Numbered from the stretch's first letter, positions 9,156 through 18,928 are shown. The stretch is 64,000 bases of DNA from Leptospira sp. (GCA_002786225.1 PEQN01000006.1:51743-115742); one strand, 5' to 3'. The notes: generated from the letters alone by a model not told the origin. Program-made: numbers and translations.

Positions 9156-10135
9156 TATTGACTTGGTAGATAAGAAAAATACACATCTGTACTAAATGGA
9201 ATCTCTTTAGAAAAATAGACATTAACTTCTACTGGAAAGCTTTTTAATGCTGGAATTTTATAATCTTCCTTATCCGTGGCAAGATATTTTCTCTCCAAAC
9301 CTATAATCGATCCATCTTTGTTTCGCATAACAATTATAATTTGCGGAAAGCCAATAATAGAATTTGTTTTATTGATGAAATTTGTTTTGTAAGTCATAGT
9401 ATAATTTGATTTTGTCCAGCGTCCTGGTCCAAATGAAACTTGAACATCCTGGATTTTATTTTGGTAAAAAGGTTCACTGTCGGCATAGAAAAACAACTCT
9501 CCTTTTCCATCCCATCCTTTTACATAAATTTCAAAAGGTACTTTTTCACCTGGCAAAGTGAACGCATTATAAGAACTTCCATCATAATATTTCGTAGAAT
9601 CCTTTTCTAAAGTTACGGAAACCCGGATTGGACCTAGAGTTTTAGAAGTAACATTTTCAACGATGCCAAAAATCTTGACATCATTTCCTGAATTAAGAAT
9701 TGAAAACTCATTTATGTTTCCTATCGTCTCACCAGTAGTTTCTACTTCTTCGGTTGAAACCGTATTTGCATTTGGTTCAGTGGCATCCGTATCAGAGCTA
9801 GAGGATGAGTTCAAAGCAACTTCTATTTCTTCCATAATGCTATTGAAGAGATTTTTCTTATCTTCCAACCATATTCCAAGACTTTCAGTGATGTTTAGGT
9901 TGGAATTTCCAGTTGCAGTAACATTAACACCAGGATCGGTCTCAGTTGTGGTATCATAATTTGAAAAATTGAAATAAGCATAAATGGCTCCTGCTATTAC
10001 AACTAGGAACATTAGATTCTTCAAAGCACTGCCAATATTTCCAGCTGTGCTTCCGCCATGTTCAAAAGTTTTCTGATCTGGAAAATACTTTCCTTCATGA
10101 TCGTTATGTTTATATGGCTCTCTAAAATCCGTCAT
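9155..10135 (-). CDS. single-pass membrane protein with periplasmic beta domain
   Basis: A 326-aa protein with a polar, Gly/His-containing N-terminus (about 1-37), one membrane segment (about 38-57, LMFLVVIAGAIYAYF), a Thr/Ser/Asn-rich linker (about 60-135) and a beta-rich C-terminal domain (about 140-326). The stretch KIFGIVENVTSKTLGPIRVSVTLEKD followed by GEKVPFEIYV resembles FxLYD-type domains found in exported bacterial proteins. The topology puts the beta domain outside the membrane. Start ATG at 10135; no operon partner is close. Function unknown. Confidence 0.75.
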   Translation of the reverse strand: MTDFREPYKHNDHEGKYFPDQKTFEHGGSTAGNIGSALKNLMFLVVIAGAIYAYFNFSNYDTTTETDPGVNVTATGNSNLNITESLGIWLEDKKNLFNSIMEEIEVALNSSSSSDTDATEPNANTVSTEEVETTGETIGNINEFSILNSGNDVKIFGIVENVTSKTLGPIRVSVTLEKDSTKYYDGSSYNAFTLPGEKVPFEIYVKGWDGKGELFFYADSEPFYQNKIQDVQVSFGPGRWTKSNYTMTYKTNFINKTNSIIGFPQIIIVMRNKDGSIIGLERKYLATDKEDYKIPALKSFPVEVNVYFSKEIPFSTDVYFSYLPSQ

Positions 10136-10321
10136 AGTGTACCTAACCTACCGTCTTATACTTTCTAATGATACAAAATCTTTTGTCAATTATTAAATTC
10201 TTTCATTCTACCAGACTCAAGGATATTTTGCAAAATATAGCAAATTATTTGAAATTTTGGTTTTGCACTTTTTATTTGTTAGGTGCAATATTCATTCTCA
10301 TATTTGGAGAAAATTTATAAA

Positions 10322-11767
10322 ATGAAAAAATTCATAAGTATAGCATCTTTCCTTTCCTTACTGGTGAGCATTCCAATTTTTACTCAGAGTCAAGTTCGAT
10401 TTATTTCTGAAAACGATGGCTATGGAAGCTTTTCGGATCGTTATTATACCAATGGTGGCAGATTAGAATTTCATACTGTCGCTAGGGAATCAAACTTAAC
10501 TCGTTACCTTCTTTCAGGCTACAACGACCTTTATGTAGGTTCTAATGATAATACCAAACATTGGATGGGGCTTTCTGTAGGACAAGAATTCTATACGCCT
10601 ACCAATATTACCAAGGCAGATATTTCATACGGAGATAGACCTTATTCAAGTAGAGCCTACTTTGGCAATTCATTAACTTCTTGGACAGACAACCGTTCCG
10701 TTACAACTGAATTAGAATTTGGTATGATTGGTCCTTCTGTAGGAGGAAAGACAGCTCAGAAAAAATTTCATAACTACATAGGCTCCCCTATCCCAGAAGG
10801 TTGGGACAGTCAAGTTCCCAACTCTGGAACATTCGCTTTAAAAACAGATGTCAGGACATATTATCATCCGTACTTCGGAACTCATTACAATGTAAATCTG
10901 GGCTCTGCAAACACAGACGCTTCCTTTGGATTCATCTTTCGATTAGGAAATGTGGGAAGAACCCCAGGCCCTGGATTCTCCGCTTTACAACCGGGTCCGC
11001 CTATACTGAAAGAAGAGAGCAACGGTTTTTGGTATTTTTATCTAAATCCAGGTGGAACCTTCCAAGCCTACAATGCAACCTTGGAAGGAAATATTGGCGA
11101 TAAGAGAAGATTTAGTTCAACACAAAGTGGTTCACTTTTTTCTTCTAATGCTAACCTATACCAACTCGATAACGATCCGAATACCTTTTTAGGAAATATT
11201 GTTCTTGAAAATCTAAGTAAAGATAATGGAAATAATACCCTAGAACGATTTGCACTCTTTAATTTATTTTTAGGGCAAGGTTCTAACAATCCTAATGATT
11301 TTGCAATAAATTATTTATTATTTAATAATATCTTTAATTCTTCGGAACAAATTGAATCAGGTTTTCGAATCTTTTTAATTCAAAATCTTTTAGATGACTG
11401 GAATACATTAGGTGATCAACAAAAAATTATTGCCCTCTATTCCTTATTCAGACCGGAAGCAACTAAGTTAAATCCTGTGGTAAAATATCTTTCTTATGAA
11501 TTGCTATCTTCGTATATTTTAGATCCTAACCAAAGAATTCTTTTCTTGGAACTTCTTAGACAAAACTTTGCAGAAACAGAAGGTAGAACATATGTGGCAG
11601 GTGTCAAACGTGCAGTTGGATTTATTCGAGCTGGTTTTGTTTTGGTGACGGATGGCGGAACTTTATTTTCATTGAATTATAGTTATTCTACTATTGATTT
11701 TCAATCAGCTAAAGGTCTGCCGCAACAGCACCAATGGTTGGGATTTCAACTTGGTAAGGTCTTTTAA
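10322..11767 (+). CDS. LpxR-like outer-membrane protein (DUF2219) with helical insert
   Basis: The ATG at 10322 is chosen over an upstream ATG because GGAGA lies about 10 nt before it and a clear signal peptide follows (MKKFISIASFLSLLVSI, cut near FTQSQ). The mature start carries the DUF2219/LpxR pattern SENDGYGSFSDRYYTNG (Asn31, Asp32, Thr43). FHNYIGSPIPEGWD follows with His150. In LpxR the matching Asn/Asp and His residues remove the 3'-acyloxyacyl group from lipid A in the outer membrane. The protein is about 481 aa against about 300 for LpxR. Roughly 140 residues (about 280-420) are predicted helical and interrupt the barrel before the last strands. Activity on leptospiral lipid A is inference. 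Confidence 0.75.
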   Translation: MKKFISIASFLSLLVSIPIFTQSQVRFISENDGYGSFSDRYYTNGGRLEFHTVARESNLTRYLLSGYNDLYVGSNDNTKHWMGLSVGQEFYTPTNITKADISYGDRPYSSRAYFGNSLTSWTDNRSVTTELEFGMIGPSVGGKTAQKKFHNYIGSPIPEGWDSQVPNSGTFALKTDVRTYYHPYFGTHYNVNLGSANTDASFGFIFRLGNVGRTPGPGFSALQPGPPILKEESNGFWYFYLNPGGTFQAYNATLEGNIGDKRRFSSTQSGSLFSSNANLYQLDNDPNTFLGNIVLENLSKDNGNNTLERFALFNLFLGQGSNNPNDFAINYLLFNNIFNSSEQIESGFRIFLIQNLLDDWNTLGDQQKIIALYSLFRPEATKLNPVVKYLSYELLSSYILDPNQRILFLELLRQNFAETEGRTYVAGVKRAVGFIRAGFVLVTDGGTLFSLNYSYSTIDFQSAKGLPQQHQWLGFQLGKVF

Positions 11768-11797
11768 TATAACAAAAGGTAGATTGGTTAATCAGAA

Positions 11798-13162
11798 ATG
11801 AATTTAAAATTTCCAAAAAATTTTCTATGGGGAACAGCAACTTCCGCCTATCAAATCGAAGGTGCACCGAATGAAGATGGTAAGGGTCTTTCCATTTGGG
11901 ATGAATTTGTATCGCGAAAAGGTAAAATTAAAAATAAAGATCATGGAAATATAGCCTGCGATCATTACCACAAATACACAGAAGACTTTCAGCTAATGAA
12001 AAAGCTGAATTATAAAAATTATAGATTTTCCATATCATGGCCTAGAATTGTCCCGAATGGAAAGGGTGCAATCAATCATACTGGATTAGATTATTATGAT
12101 AGACTTGTAGATACATTATTGAAAAACAAAATCAATCCCTTAGTTACTCTCTACCACTGGGATCTACCTTATGAACTTCAAAAAGAAGGAGGGTGGATGA
12201 ATCGAAATACCGCAGAGTATTTTGCCCAATATTCAGAGCTTGTTGTAAAGAGACTCAAAGATAGAGTAAGCAATTGGATTACTATCAATGAGCCTTGGAT
12301 TATTTATGTTACTGGCTACATGCTTGGAATTCATCCACCTGGCAAAATTCAACCTTATAGCTCACTTCCTGTTGTACATAATTTATTGCTTGCTCATGGT
12401 CTAGCTTTACAACGAATCCGAAAAGTAGCTCCAAAAGTAAAAGTAGGCATCACAAACGCTTTATCTCCAGTTCAGTATTATAAATGGAATGCAGGAAGAC
12501 GAACTGTCGCAAGAGCAAATGCTATTCAAAATACTATGTGGATGGATCCAATTTATCATGGAAGATATCCAAGTGAAATAGAAGATGAAATTTTTTCCCA
12601 AAACAAAGGAAATATTCGACCTGAAGATTTTCGAGTGATTAGCCAAGCAACTGATTTTCTTGGTGTGAATCATTACACAAGAACCTTGGTTCGAATGGCA
12701 CCAGTGCCACTCTTTCGTTATCTTCCTGTTAGGCCAAAGTACAAAGATGTTGGATTCACAAGTATGGGTTGGGAAATCTACCCCAAAGGAATTAAAGATC
12801 TCTTAGATTGGATACGAACGAATTACAATAATCCACCTGTTCTGATTACAGAAAATGGAGTGGCTTTTCATGAAAAGGCGGATGAGTCAGGCTTCATCAA
12901 AGACAATAATAGAGTTAAATTTTTGCAGAATTACTTAACTGAAATCCACCATGCAATCCAAGAGGGCTCAGATGTCAGAGGATATTTTGTTTGGTCATTC
13001 ATGGATAATTTTGAATGGCAGGCAGGTTATGAAAAATCCTTTGGATTAGTTTATGTAGATCGCAAGAGTAAAAATTTAACTCGAACACCCAAATCCTCTG
13101 CTTATTGGTATTCGGATGTATGCAAGAACAATGGATTTAATCTTCATGATTTTGGAAATTGA
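11798..13162 (+). CDS. GH1 family beta-glucosidase
   Basis: A 454-aa cytoplasmic glycosidase of family GH1. The N-terminal signature FLWGTATSAYQIEGA is present. The acid/base Glu165 is in TINEPW and the nucleophile Glu352 in ITENGV. The C-terminal WSFMDNFEWQAGY aglycone/phosphate-loop region lacks an obvious phospho-sugar-binding motif, so a plain beta-glucosidase/beta-galactosidase is more likely than a 6-phospho enzyme. Length is typical. It begins 30 bp after the LpxR-like gene and may be co-transcribed with it. No sugar PTS or transporter is adjacent; a GPH-type symporter lies far away at 39-40.5 kb. Confidence 0.93.
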   Translation: MNLKFPKNFLWGTATSAYQIEGAPNEDGKGLSIWDEFVSRKGKIKNKDHGNIACDHYHKYTEDFQLMKKLNYKNYRFSISWPRIVPNGKGAINHTGLDYYDRLVDTLLKNKINPLVTLYHWDLPYELQKEGGWMNRNTAEYFAQYSELVVKRLKDRVSNWITINEPWIIYVTGYMLGIHPPGKIQPYSSLPVVHNLLLAHGLALQRIRKVAPKVKVGITNALSPVQYYKWNAGRRTVARANAIQNTMWMDPIYHGRYPSEIEDEIFSQNKGNIRPEDFRVISQATDFLGVNHYTRTLVRMAPVPLFRYLPVRPKYKDVGFTSMGWEIYPKGIKDLLDWIRTNYNNPPVLITENGVAFHEKADESGFIKDNNRVKFLQNYLTEIHHAIQEGSDVRGYFVWSFMDNFEWQAGYEKSFGLVYVDRKSKNLTRTPKSSAYWYSDVCKNNGFNLHDFGN

Positions 13163-13220
13163 CTTGATTCTTGCTTAGCTCGTTCAATAAATCGATCTAA
13201 AGAACACACTAGATCTTACC

Positions 13221-13226
13221 AGGAGG
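13221..13226 (+). promoter_or_regulatory. strong Shine-Dalgarno that fixes a TTG start
   Basis: A consensus AGGAGG lies 8 nt before the TTG at 13235. It is the strongest ribosome binding site seen in the window and supports the non-ATG start of the TerC-family gene. Confidence 0.8.
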
Positions 13227-13234
13227 ATTTTAAT

Positions 13235-13942
13235 TTGGAAATTTGGTTGCTGCCTTCATCTTATATGGCCTTGGCTACTCTTACACTATTGGAAATTGTT
13301 TTAGGCATTGATAATATAATTTTTATATCCATTCTCTCATCCAAACTCGCTAAAGAAAAACAAGTAAAGGCGAGGAGAATTGGACTTCTTCTTGCTATGG
13401 GCACTCGGATTCTTTTACTTTTTTCTCTGTCTTGGGTGATGTCTTTAACACAAACTCTTTTCACATTTTTATCTAAAGATATATCAGGCAGAGATCTCAT
13501 TCTTCTGATTGGTGGATTATTTCTTATTGGAAAGGCAACATTCGAAATTCATGAAAAAATGGAAGGCCACCACTCCGAAACCAAAGAATCTAAAAAGAGA
13601 CCAAGCTTTGTTTCAGTATTAATTCAAATTGCAATATTGGACATTGTGTTCTCTCTGGACTCAGTGATTACAGCTGTTGGTATGGCTGATCACATCAGTA
13701 TTATGGTTATAGCAGTTGTTTTTTCTGTAGCGGTAATGTTGGTCTTTGCTGAATCTATTTCGAAGTTTGTAGATACTCATCCAACTATTAAAGTCTTAGC
13801 TCTGAGCTTTCTGATTTTAATTGGATTTTCCTTAGTAGGTGAAGGATGGGAATTGCATATACCTAAAGGCTATATTTACTTTGCTATGGCATTCTCTTTA
13901 TTGGTTGAAACGATAAATATTAAAGTAAGAGATAAAGCCTAA
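13235..13942 (+). CDS. TerC family integral membrane protein
   Basis: A 235-aa polytopic protein with about seven hydrophobic segments. The two TerC signatures are visible: LEIVLGIDNIIFISILSSKL near residue 20 and ILDIVFSLDSVITAVGMAD near 130, each with the conserved Asp in a membrane helix. TerC proteins are linked to tellurite resistance and, in several bacteria, to Mn2+ export or metallation of exported enzymes. A His-containing loop (EKMEGHHSETK) lies in the middle. Translation starts at TTG behind a consensus AGGAGG. The metal-related COG0523 gene is 700 bp downstream, but no direct link is shown. Confidence 0.88.
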   Translation: MEIWLLPSSYMALATLTLLEIVLGIDNIIFISILSSKLAKEKQVKARRIGLLLAMGTRILLLFSLSWVMSLTQTLFTFLSKDISGRDLILLIGGLFLIGKATFEIHEKMEGHHSETKESKKRPSFVSVLIQIAILDIVFSLDSVITAVGMADHISIMVIAVVFSVAVMLVFAESISKFVDTHPTIKVLALSFLILIGFSLVGEGWELHIPKGYIYFAMAFSLLVETINIKVRDKA

Positions 13943-13969
13943 TCTCTTGATGAACACTTCTTGCTTCTT

Positions 13970-14530
13970 CTATACTTTAGAGGAAGCATTTAGTTTTAAA
14001 TTTTTCTCTACTTTGTTAAGAAATAATTTAATGTTAGGAACTCCGTATTGCTGCCTGGGTATATAAGAGGCTATAAACTTGCCATCTAATAAAGCAAAGA
14101 GACCATGGGCGATGCGATTTTCATTTTCCACACCAACACCAAAACTAGATTTAAATCTTTCCTTTTCATCTTTACTTAATCCGCAAAGAGTAAAACCAGG
14201 AGAACTTAGGAATGGATGAAGTAAATCAACCTCCTTCCACCCTGATTTTGGATCAGATGCTATATGGAAGATTTTACTTTTTGGAAATTTTTTCTTAGAT
14301 TCTACTTCTAAATCTAAGACTTGTTGGGAACAGGCAAAAGACCTGATATTGGGCAAGGTTGATACAAAAACCAATCCTTGGGACAATTGAGTACTCCCTA
14401 AGGCTTCTTTTGTTTTGCGAGCAGGTTTTGCAGTTATATTATTGGCAAGTTTTTGACCATATTTTGGTTGGGAGCCCTCAAGAAAAATAGAACAATCTCC
14501 TAGAAAAACTTTTCTCTTTGTGTTTGTCAC
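13970..14530 (-). CDS. thiol peroxidase-like (peroxiredoxin) protein
   Basis: Read from the GTG at 14530, which has AAGGG 8 nt upstream, the protein is 186 aa and its start (KRKVFLGDCSIFLEGSQPKYG) lines up with the first strands of Tpx. The core FVSTLPNIRSFACSQQ matches the peroxidatic motif, with Cys67 and Pro-x3-Ser-x2-Cys where Thr is usual. Cys116 (GFTLCGLS) is placed like the resolving Cys of atypical 2-Cys Tpx. Tpx enzymes reduce peroxides with thioredoxin. The sequence is diverged. It is divergent from a COG0523 gene across a perfect palindrome, suggesting joint metal or redox control. An upstream TTG at 14563 is less likely. Confidence 0.7.
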   Translation of the reverse strand: MTNTKRKVFLGDCSIFLEGSQPKYGQKLANNITAKPARKTKEALGSTQLSQGLVFVSTLPNIRSFACSQQVLDLEVESKKKFPKSKIFHIASDPKSGWKEVDLLHPFLSSPGFTLCGLSKDEKERFKSSFGVGVENENRIAHGLFALLDGKFIASYIPRQQYGVPNIKLFLNKVEKNLKLNASSKV

Positions 14531-14566
14531 TGTTTTCACCCTTAGGACATACTTTTTTTTCAATCC

Positions 14567-14593
14567 AATATATGCAACTATGTTGCATATATT
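14567..14593. promoter_or_regulatory. perfect 12-3-12 palindrome, candidate metalloregulator operator
   Basis: Left arm AATATATGCAAC (14567-14578), spacer TAT, right arm GTTGCATATATT (14582-14593), with no mismatch. It lies 36 bp before the GTG of the peroxiredoxin-like gene and 55 bp before the ATG of the COG0523 gene, in the shared promoter region. Size and symmetry fit a dimeric repressor of the Fur/Zur/PerR class. That class is inferred from the neighbours, not from a known motif match. Confidence 0.65.
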
Positions 14594-14648
14594 TATAGGA
14601 CTTTTTTAATTGTCTAAAAGATATTTTTTTTTCAACAGAGGTAGCATC

Positions 14649-15863
14649 ATGACTAAAAATAAATTACCCGTAACAGTACTCAGCGGTTTCCTTGGCGCTG
14701 GAAAAACCACACTATTAAATCACATCCTACACAATCGTGAAGGAAAGAAAGTCGCTGTCATTGTTAATGATATGAGTGAGGTAAACATTGATGCTTCTTT
14801 GGTAAAAAATGGTGGTGCAACCCTTTCTCGCACAGAAGAAAAACTAGTAGAAATGTCTAACGGTTGTATCTGCTGCACACTTAGAGAAGACCTCTTGATT
14901 GAAATCAAAAATTTAGCCAAAGAAGGAAAGTTTGATTATTTACTAATTGAGTCCACTGGTGTATCTGAGCCTCTTCCTGTAGCAGAAACATTTACTTTTG
15001 AAGACGAAAATGGAGAGAGCCTCTCTCAGTTTGCAAAACTAGATACTATGGTAACTGTAGTTGATGCCTTGAATTTCTTGAATGACTTTCAATCAATTGA
15101 TAACTTGAAGGATAGGAAACTGGAAGCGGGTGAAGAAGATGAAAGAACTATCGTTGATTTGTTAGTGGATCAAGTTGAATTTGCTGATACCATACTCATT
15201 AACAAGATTGATTTAATTTCTGAAGCTGATAAGAAAAAGCTAACAGGAATTATCAAAAGTTTAAACCCTGAAGCAGAATTAATTTTTACGAACAAGAGTG
15301 TTGTGGAACTAGATAAAGTATTGAATACAGGAAAATTCGATTTTGCAAAGGCATCCCAATCCTCAGGTTGGCTTAAAGAACTAAGAGGAGAGCATATTCC
15401 AGAAACGGAAGAATATGGGATCTCAAGCTTTGTTTACTCCGCTAGAAGACCTTTTCATCCAGAAAGATTTTACAATTGGTTGCTCTTAGAAAAAACTTGG
15501 ATGATACGTTCCAAAGGATTTTTCTGGATAGCTTCTGCCTTTGATCATGCCTTTATGCTTTCCCAAGCAGGGCAATTGTGCAACTTTGATGCGGCGGGAA
15601 ATTGGTGGGCAGCAGTTCCAAAAGACCAGTGGTTGCAAGATGAAGATACTCTTGAATCTATAGAAGACTCTTGGGAAGAACCATTTGGAGATAGAAGACA
15701 AGAATTGGTTATCATCGGAAGGAAGATGAACCAAGATAAAATTTGTAAATCTTTGGATGATTGTCTATTAACTGATTCCGAAATGAAAATGGGAGAAGAT
15801 GAATGGAGACAATGGGAAGATCCATTTTACAAGCAAATTGAAATGGTAGAAATGTCCGCTTGA
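14649..15863 (+). CDS. COG0523 GTPase, YciC-like zinc metallochaperone
   Basis: The ATG at 14649 ([18 protein letters not shown]) is preferred over a TTG at 14610: AGAGG precedes it and the P-loop sits at the usual distance. Walker A is GAGKTT (Lys19), the metal-binding CxCC motif is Cys73-Ile-Cys75-Cys76, and NKIDLI is the G4 motif. The C-terminal region [14 protein letters not shown] and CLLTDSEM...DPF are typical of the long YciC branch, which supplies zinc to clients under zinc limitation. Length is about 404 aa. Position next to a palindromic operator supports Zur-type control. Metal specificity is inferred from subfamily features. Confidence 0.88.
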   Translation: MTKNKLPVTVLSGFLGAGKTTLLNHILHNREGKKVAVIVNDMSEVNIDASLVKNGGATLSRTEEKLVEMSNGCICCTLREDLLIEIKNLAKEGKFDYLLIESTGVSEPLPVAETFTFEDENGESLSQFAKLDTMVTVVDALNFLNDFQSIDNLKDRKLEAGEEDERTIVDLLVDQVEFADTILINKIDLISEADKKKLTGIIKSLNPEAELIFTNKSVVELDKVLNTGKFDFAKASQSSGWLKELRGEHIPETEEYGISSFVYSARRPFHPERFYNWLLLEKTWMIRSKGFFWIASAFDHAFMLSQAGQLCNFDAAGNWWAAVPKDQWLQDEDTLESIEDSWEEPFGDRRQELVIIGRKMNQDKICKSLDDCLLTDSEMKMGEDEWRQWEDPFYKQIEMVEMSA

Positions 15864-15894
15864 CATGTGAACTTGTAATCTATAAAATCTATTT

Positions 15895-16332
15895 ATGGTT
15901 ACAACTCAAGTTACAGCAAGAATTTCATTACCTGTAGCATCCGTATTCAATCATATTGTCAACTTTGAGAATATGGTAGAATACAATTCATCTGTCCAGA
16001 GCTCCACTTTAGTTCAGGAAGGAACTAGTAAGTTTCCTTCCTTTAAGATTAATGTAGACATGGGTATCAAAAAAATTGAAGGAATCTATACAATCCAAGA
16101 AATTATTCCAAATCAGAAGATAGTTGCTTCTTGCGAAACTTCTGATTTAAGTTTTGAGGATACTTATATTTTTCGAGAAGAAAACAATAAAACATATTTT
16201 GAGATTACAGATAGAACAAAGTTAAAAGGCTTACTTGCCTTTAGTGAGATTCTTCTGGGACCCATTATGAAAATGCAAATGAATTCCAATCTAGATACCT
16301 TGGTTAAAATTTTGGAAAGACCTAATTCTTAA
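15895..16332 (+). CDS. SRPBCC / polyketide-cyclase-like protein
   Basis: A 145-aa soluble protein with the start and spacing of START-like SRPBCC proteins: VTARISLPVASVFNHIVNFENMVEYNSSV (helix-grip entry), a beta-rich core with GIYTIQEIIPNQKIVA, and a long C-terminal helix (LGPIMKMQMNSNLDTLVKILE). Such proteins bind hydrophobic ligands in a central cavity. No catalytic residue can be assigned. It lies 31 bp after the COG0523 gene, so read-through transcription is possible, but no functional link is known. Confidence 0.75.
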   Translation: MVTTQVTARISLPVASVFNHIVNFENMVEYNSSVQSSTLVQEGTSKFPSFKINVDMGIKKIEGIYTIQEIIPNQKIVASCETSDLSFEDTYIFREENNKTYFEITDRTKLKGLLAFSEILLGPIMKMQMNSNLDTLVKILERPNS

Positions 16333-16368
16333 GATTGACAAATCACCAGAGTTCCTTAATTTTTTATC

Positions 16369-16644
16369 ATGAACAAGAAAGAAAAATTCCTTGGATTATT
16401 TTTAGTCACAATCCTAGCACTTACCACATCAATTTCTTCTCAAGAAGCTAGCCAAGAAAACCCGAATCCAAATCTTTCTCAAGACAAATTCTACTGTGTA
16501 TCTATTCCAACAGTAGTAAACGGTCAAGAATATGATAAAACTTTAAGGTGTGAAACCAATGATGCAATATGCTATGTGATGGAAGGTTTCGCAATGAGTT
16601 GCGTTCAGAAAATTAAAAACCCAATAGAATCAAAACAAAAGTAA
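16369..16644 (+). CDS. small secreted four-cysteine protein
   Basis: A 91-aa protein with a clear signal peptide (MNKKEKFLGLFLVTILALTTSIS, cleavage near SSQEA). The mature part of about 65 residues has four Cys (FYCVSIP, LRCETND, AICYVM, MSCVQK), which could form two disulphides in the periplasm. No homologous family was recognised. It is convergent with the MCP gene, 12 bp away. Confidence 0.7.
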   Translation: MNKKEKFLGLFLVTILALTTSISSQEASQENPNPNLSQDKFYCVSIPTVVNGQEYDKTLRCETNDAICYVMEGFAMSCVQKIKNPIESKQK

Positions 16645-16656
16645 AATACTATACGC

Positions 16657-18225
16657 TTAAGTTTCTATTTCTTGTTCATGTCTTTCGATTTTTTCATTTA
16701 ATCCCTCAATCAAATTTGAGAGTTTCTCAGAGGATTCGGATACTACTTGTATGGTTTGTATCAATTCATCGTTAAACACTTTGATAGAACCAGCAGAATC
16801 CGAAATGATTTTAGTTTGGTTTCTTGAGTTGTGGGTTGCATCTGCAATTTCTAAGGAAAGTAAGGCAACCGAGTTAGAATCATTTTCTAATTCATCGTTT
16901 GCTGCAGCTTGCTTTTCGGTTTGGTTCTTTAAATACATCAATAAATCTCGAATGGAATTTATTCCATCTGCTACTTTCGAATAATCCTCAATAGCAAAGT
17001 CAATTTGCTTACTTCCAGAAAGCACATCTTCATTGTTTTTATTGATAAGATGGTCTATTCCTTTTACACTGCTGCTAGTTCTCTCCGCTAGCTTGGCTAT
17101 TTCATCAGATACAACAGAAAATCCTCTTCCCGCCTCCCCAGCACGAGCAGCTTCTATAGCTGCATTCAGAGCAAGCATATTTACCTTACCAGAAATATCA
17201 TTGATGATTTTCAAAATCTTACTCATCTCTAGAGAACTCTCTCGAATAGAGTCCATACTTTCTTTCATAACTAAGATGTTATTTTCAGCATTTTTATAGC
17301 GAATAATCATTTCTTCTATTTTAGTAAGCAAACTAGAAGTCTCAGAAGAAACATTTCTCATTGTAGTAGAAAGAAAACTTGCTTTTTCCTTGGAAGTATG
17401 CAATCGAGCTTCTTGCTTTTTGGCTCGTTCGGATATTGAGTCCAATCTCTCTTCCAAAGAATCCAGAGAAGTTACGACTTCATTTACTGAAGTGGATTGA
17501 GTTTTAGATTTGTCATTCAACTGTTTCATTTGGTATATCAGCATATTGGAAACTTCTAAAACATTTTTCGAATTATCTTTCAGGTTCTTCTTTATATAAT
17601 CATTTAACTCTAAATAATTGGATACTTCTGTTTGAATTATCTTATAGTTCTTTCGAAAGATCCGTATGGTTAAGACTCCAACCGAATAGGTCATAATAAT
17701 TCCGAGCAAACTATCAAAGTAGTTCAACCTAAAAAGTTCTTTCTGAGTATTCTCTAAAGTTGGAGAAACAGTGATGAATAGAAAAGTCGTCAAGCCTACA
17801 AAAGCAGTTGTAATGATTGTTAGAACAGTAACTCCAGAAAAAAGTGTACAAAGCACTAAGGCTGAGAATCCAAAAAAAATATAAGTTGATAGTGCTTGAA
17901 CTGGAGCTATAAATATTTTACTTACCATTCCTCCCATAACACCCATCATGATGATAAAAATGAAAATAGTACTAGCTATCTTATAACGATTTGTTTTTAA
18001 ATAGTAAACTGAGATCAATACACCTGTGAAGGATGGGATGATGATAATTAAAGTATTCAGACCTAATTTGGGAACCACAAGGAAGATCAAGGAGTTGCCA
18101 ACGATCATTACCATTCCAAAAATAAATTGAATGATAAAAAGATACTTTGCCCTTGCTTTGCTAAGATAATCTAAACTTTCGTAAGGTTGTAAAATATTCC
18201 GGCTAATCTTGGAGTATAGGCTCAT
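16657..18225 (-). CDS. methyl-accepting chemotaxis protein without periplasmic sensor
   Basis: A 522-aa transducer. Residues about 28-195 hold about six membrane segments with only short loops, so the sensor is embedded in the membrane. Residues about 215-520 form the long coiled-coil signalling domain. The hairpin tip motif is intact ([20 protein letters not shown], then [20 protein letters not shown]), the part that contacts CheA/CheW. The six-segment input domain is unusual compared with two-helix MCPs. The ligand is unknown. No che genes are in the window. Confidence 0.9.
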   Translation of the reverse strand: MSLYSKISRNILQPYESLDYLSKARAKYLFIIQFIFGMVMIVGNSLIFLVVPKLGLNTLIIIIPSFTGVLISVYYLKTNRYKIASTIFIFIIMMGVMGGMVSKIFIAPVQALSTYIFFGFSALVLCTLFSGVTVLTIITTAFVGLTTFLFITVSPTLENTQKELFRLNYFDSLLGIIMTYSVGVLTIRIFRKNYKIIQTEVSNYLELNDYIKKNLKDNSKNVLEVSNMLIYQMKQLNDKSKTQSTSVNEVVTSLDSLEERLDSISERAKKQEARLHTSKEKASFLSTTMRNVSSETSSLLTKIEEMIIRYKNAENNILVMKESMDSIRESSLEMSKILKIINDISGKVNMLALNAAIEAARAGEAGRGFSVVSDEIAKLAERTSSSVKGIDHLINKNNEDVLSGSKQIDFAIEDYSKVADGINSIRDLLMYLKNQTEKQAAANDELENDSNSVALLSLEIADATHNSRNQTKIISDSAGSIKVFNDELIQTIQVVSESSEKLSNLIEGLNEKIERHEQEIET

Positions 18226-18259
18226 GGGAAATTACATGATCCAAAAATGAAATTTATAA

Positions 18260-18928
18260 TCAAGTAAAAGATTCAGTTTGATTTTCAAATATCCAAACCG
18301 AACTAAGAGGATTTTCTAAGAGTTTGAAATGAAACAGTTCTTGAACTTTATTAAAGGTTTTTTTATGAAAAAAACTTGTATGAGTCTCGTCCTTCGCATA
18401 ATGCCAACTCGTAAAATCTATTGTTTCATCCCAAGTGTAAGTCATTACAGATAAGATACCTTCAGGCTTTAAGAGATTTTTTACTTTTTGTACATCATGG
18501 GCAGGTTCTCTAAAATGCTCCCAAACTTCTGTTGAATAAATAAAATCATACTTTTGGAATCGTAAATTCTTTTGATAGATGGGATCGTAATCATCAACTT
18601 GATAATCTAATTCACTTAGGATTTTAGATAAAGTCGGATTGGGTCCAGAGCCATAATCCAAACCGCGAACTTCTTTTTGATTTTTTAATTTTTGAAGATA
18701 AGGTAAACTTGGATTGATGCATTTTTTTAGAAATGAAACATACCCTTGGTTCAATATTGTATTTTCATGAAGATCATACCGAAGCTTTTGTTGGCTTAAA
18801 TCGAGATGAAATTTTGCATCCATAAATACCAAATAGCAATGATTGCATTTATAATAATCTCTTTCTCTTAAATTAGCTGTAAATAATTCTATGTCCCCAG
18901 AATTACAAAGAGGACAAATTTTTTCCAT
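18260..18928 (-). CDS. class I SAM methyltransferase with N-terminal zinc ribbon
   Basis: A 222-aa protein. Four Cys at the N-terminus (CPLCNSGDIEL and YYKCNHCYLVF) form a zinc ribbon, common in Methyltransf_23-type proteins. A SAM-binding motif follows at about 92-100 (GLDYGSGPNPTLSKILSE), then DVYDPIYQ and YSTEVWEHFREP. The substrate is unknown; related proteins modify small metabolites or surface sugars. The start overlaps the stop of the upstream lipoprotein gene by one base (TAATG), so the two are co-translated. Confidence 0.85.
   Translation of the reverse strand: MEKICPLCNSGDIELFTANLRERDYYKCNHCYLVFMDAKFHLDLSQQKLRYDLHENTILNQGYVSFLKKCINPSLPYLQKLKNQKEVRGLDYGSGPNPTLSKILSELDYQVDDYDPIYQKNLRFQKYDFIYSTEVWEHFREPAHDVQKVKNLLKPEGILSVMTYTWDETIDFTSWHYAKDETHTSFFHKKTFNKVQELFHFKLLENPLSSVWIFENQTESFT

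Noticed and set aside
11798..13162. 6-phospho-beta-glucosidase
   Set aside because: GH1 enzyme lacks an evident phosphate-binding loop and no PTS genes are nearby.
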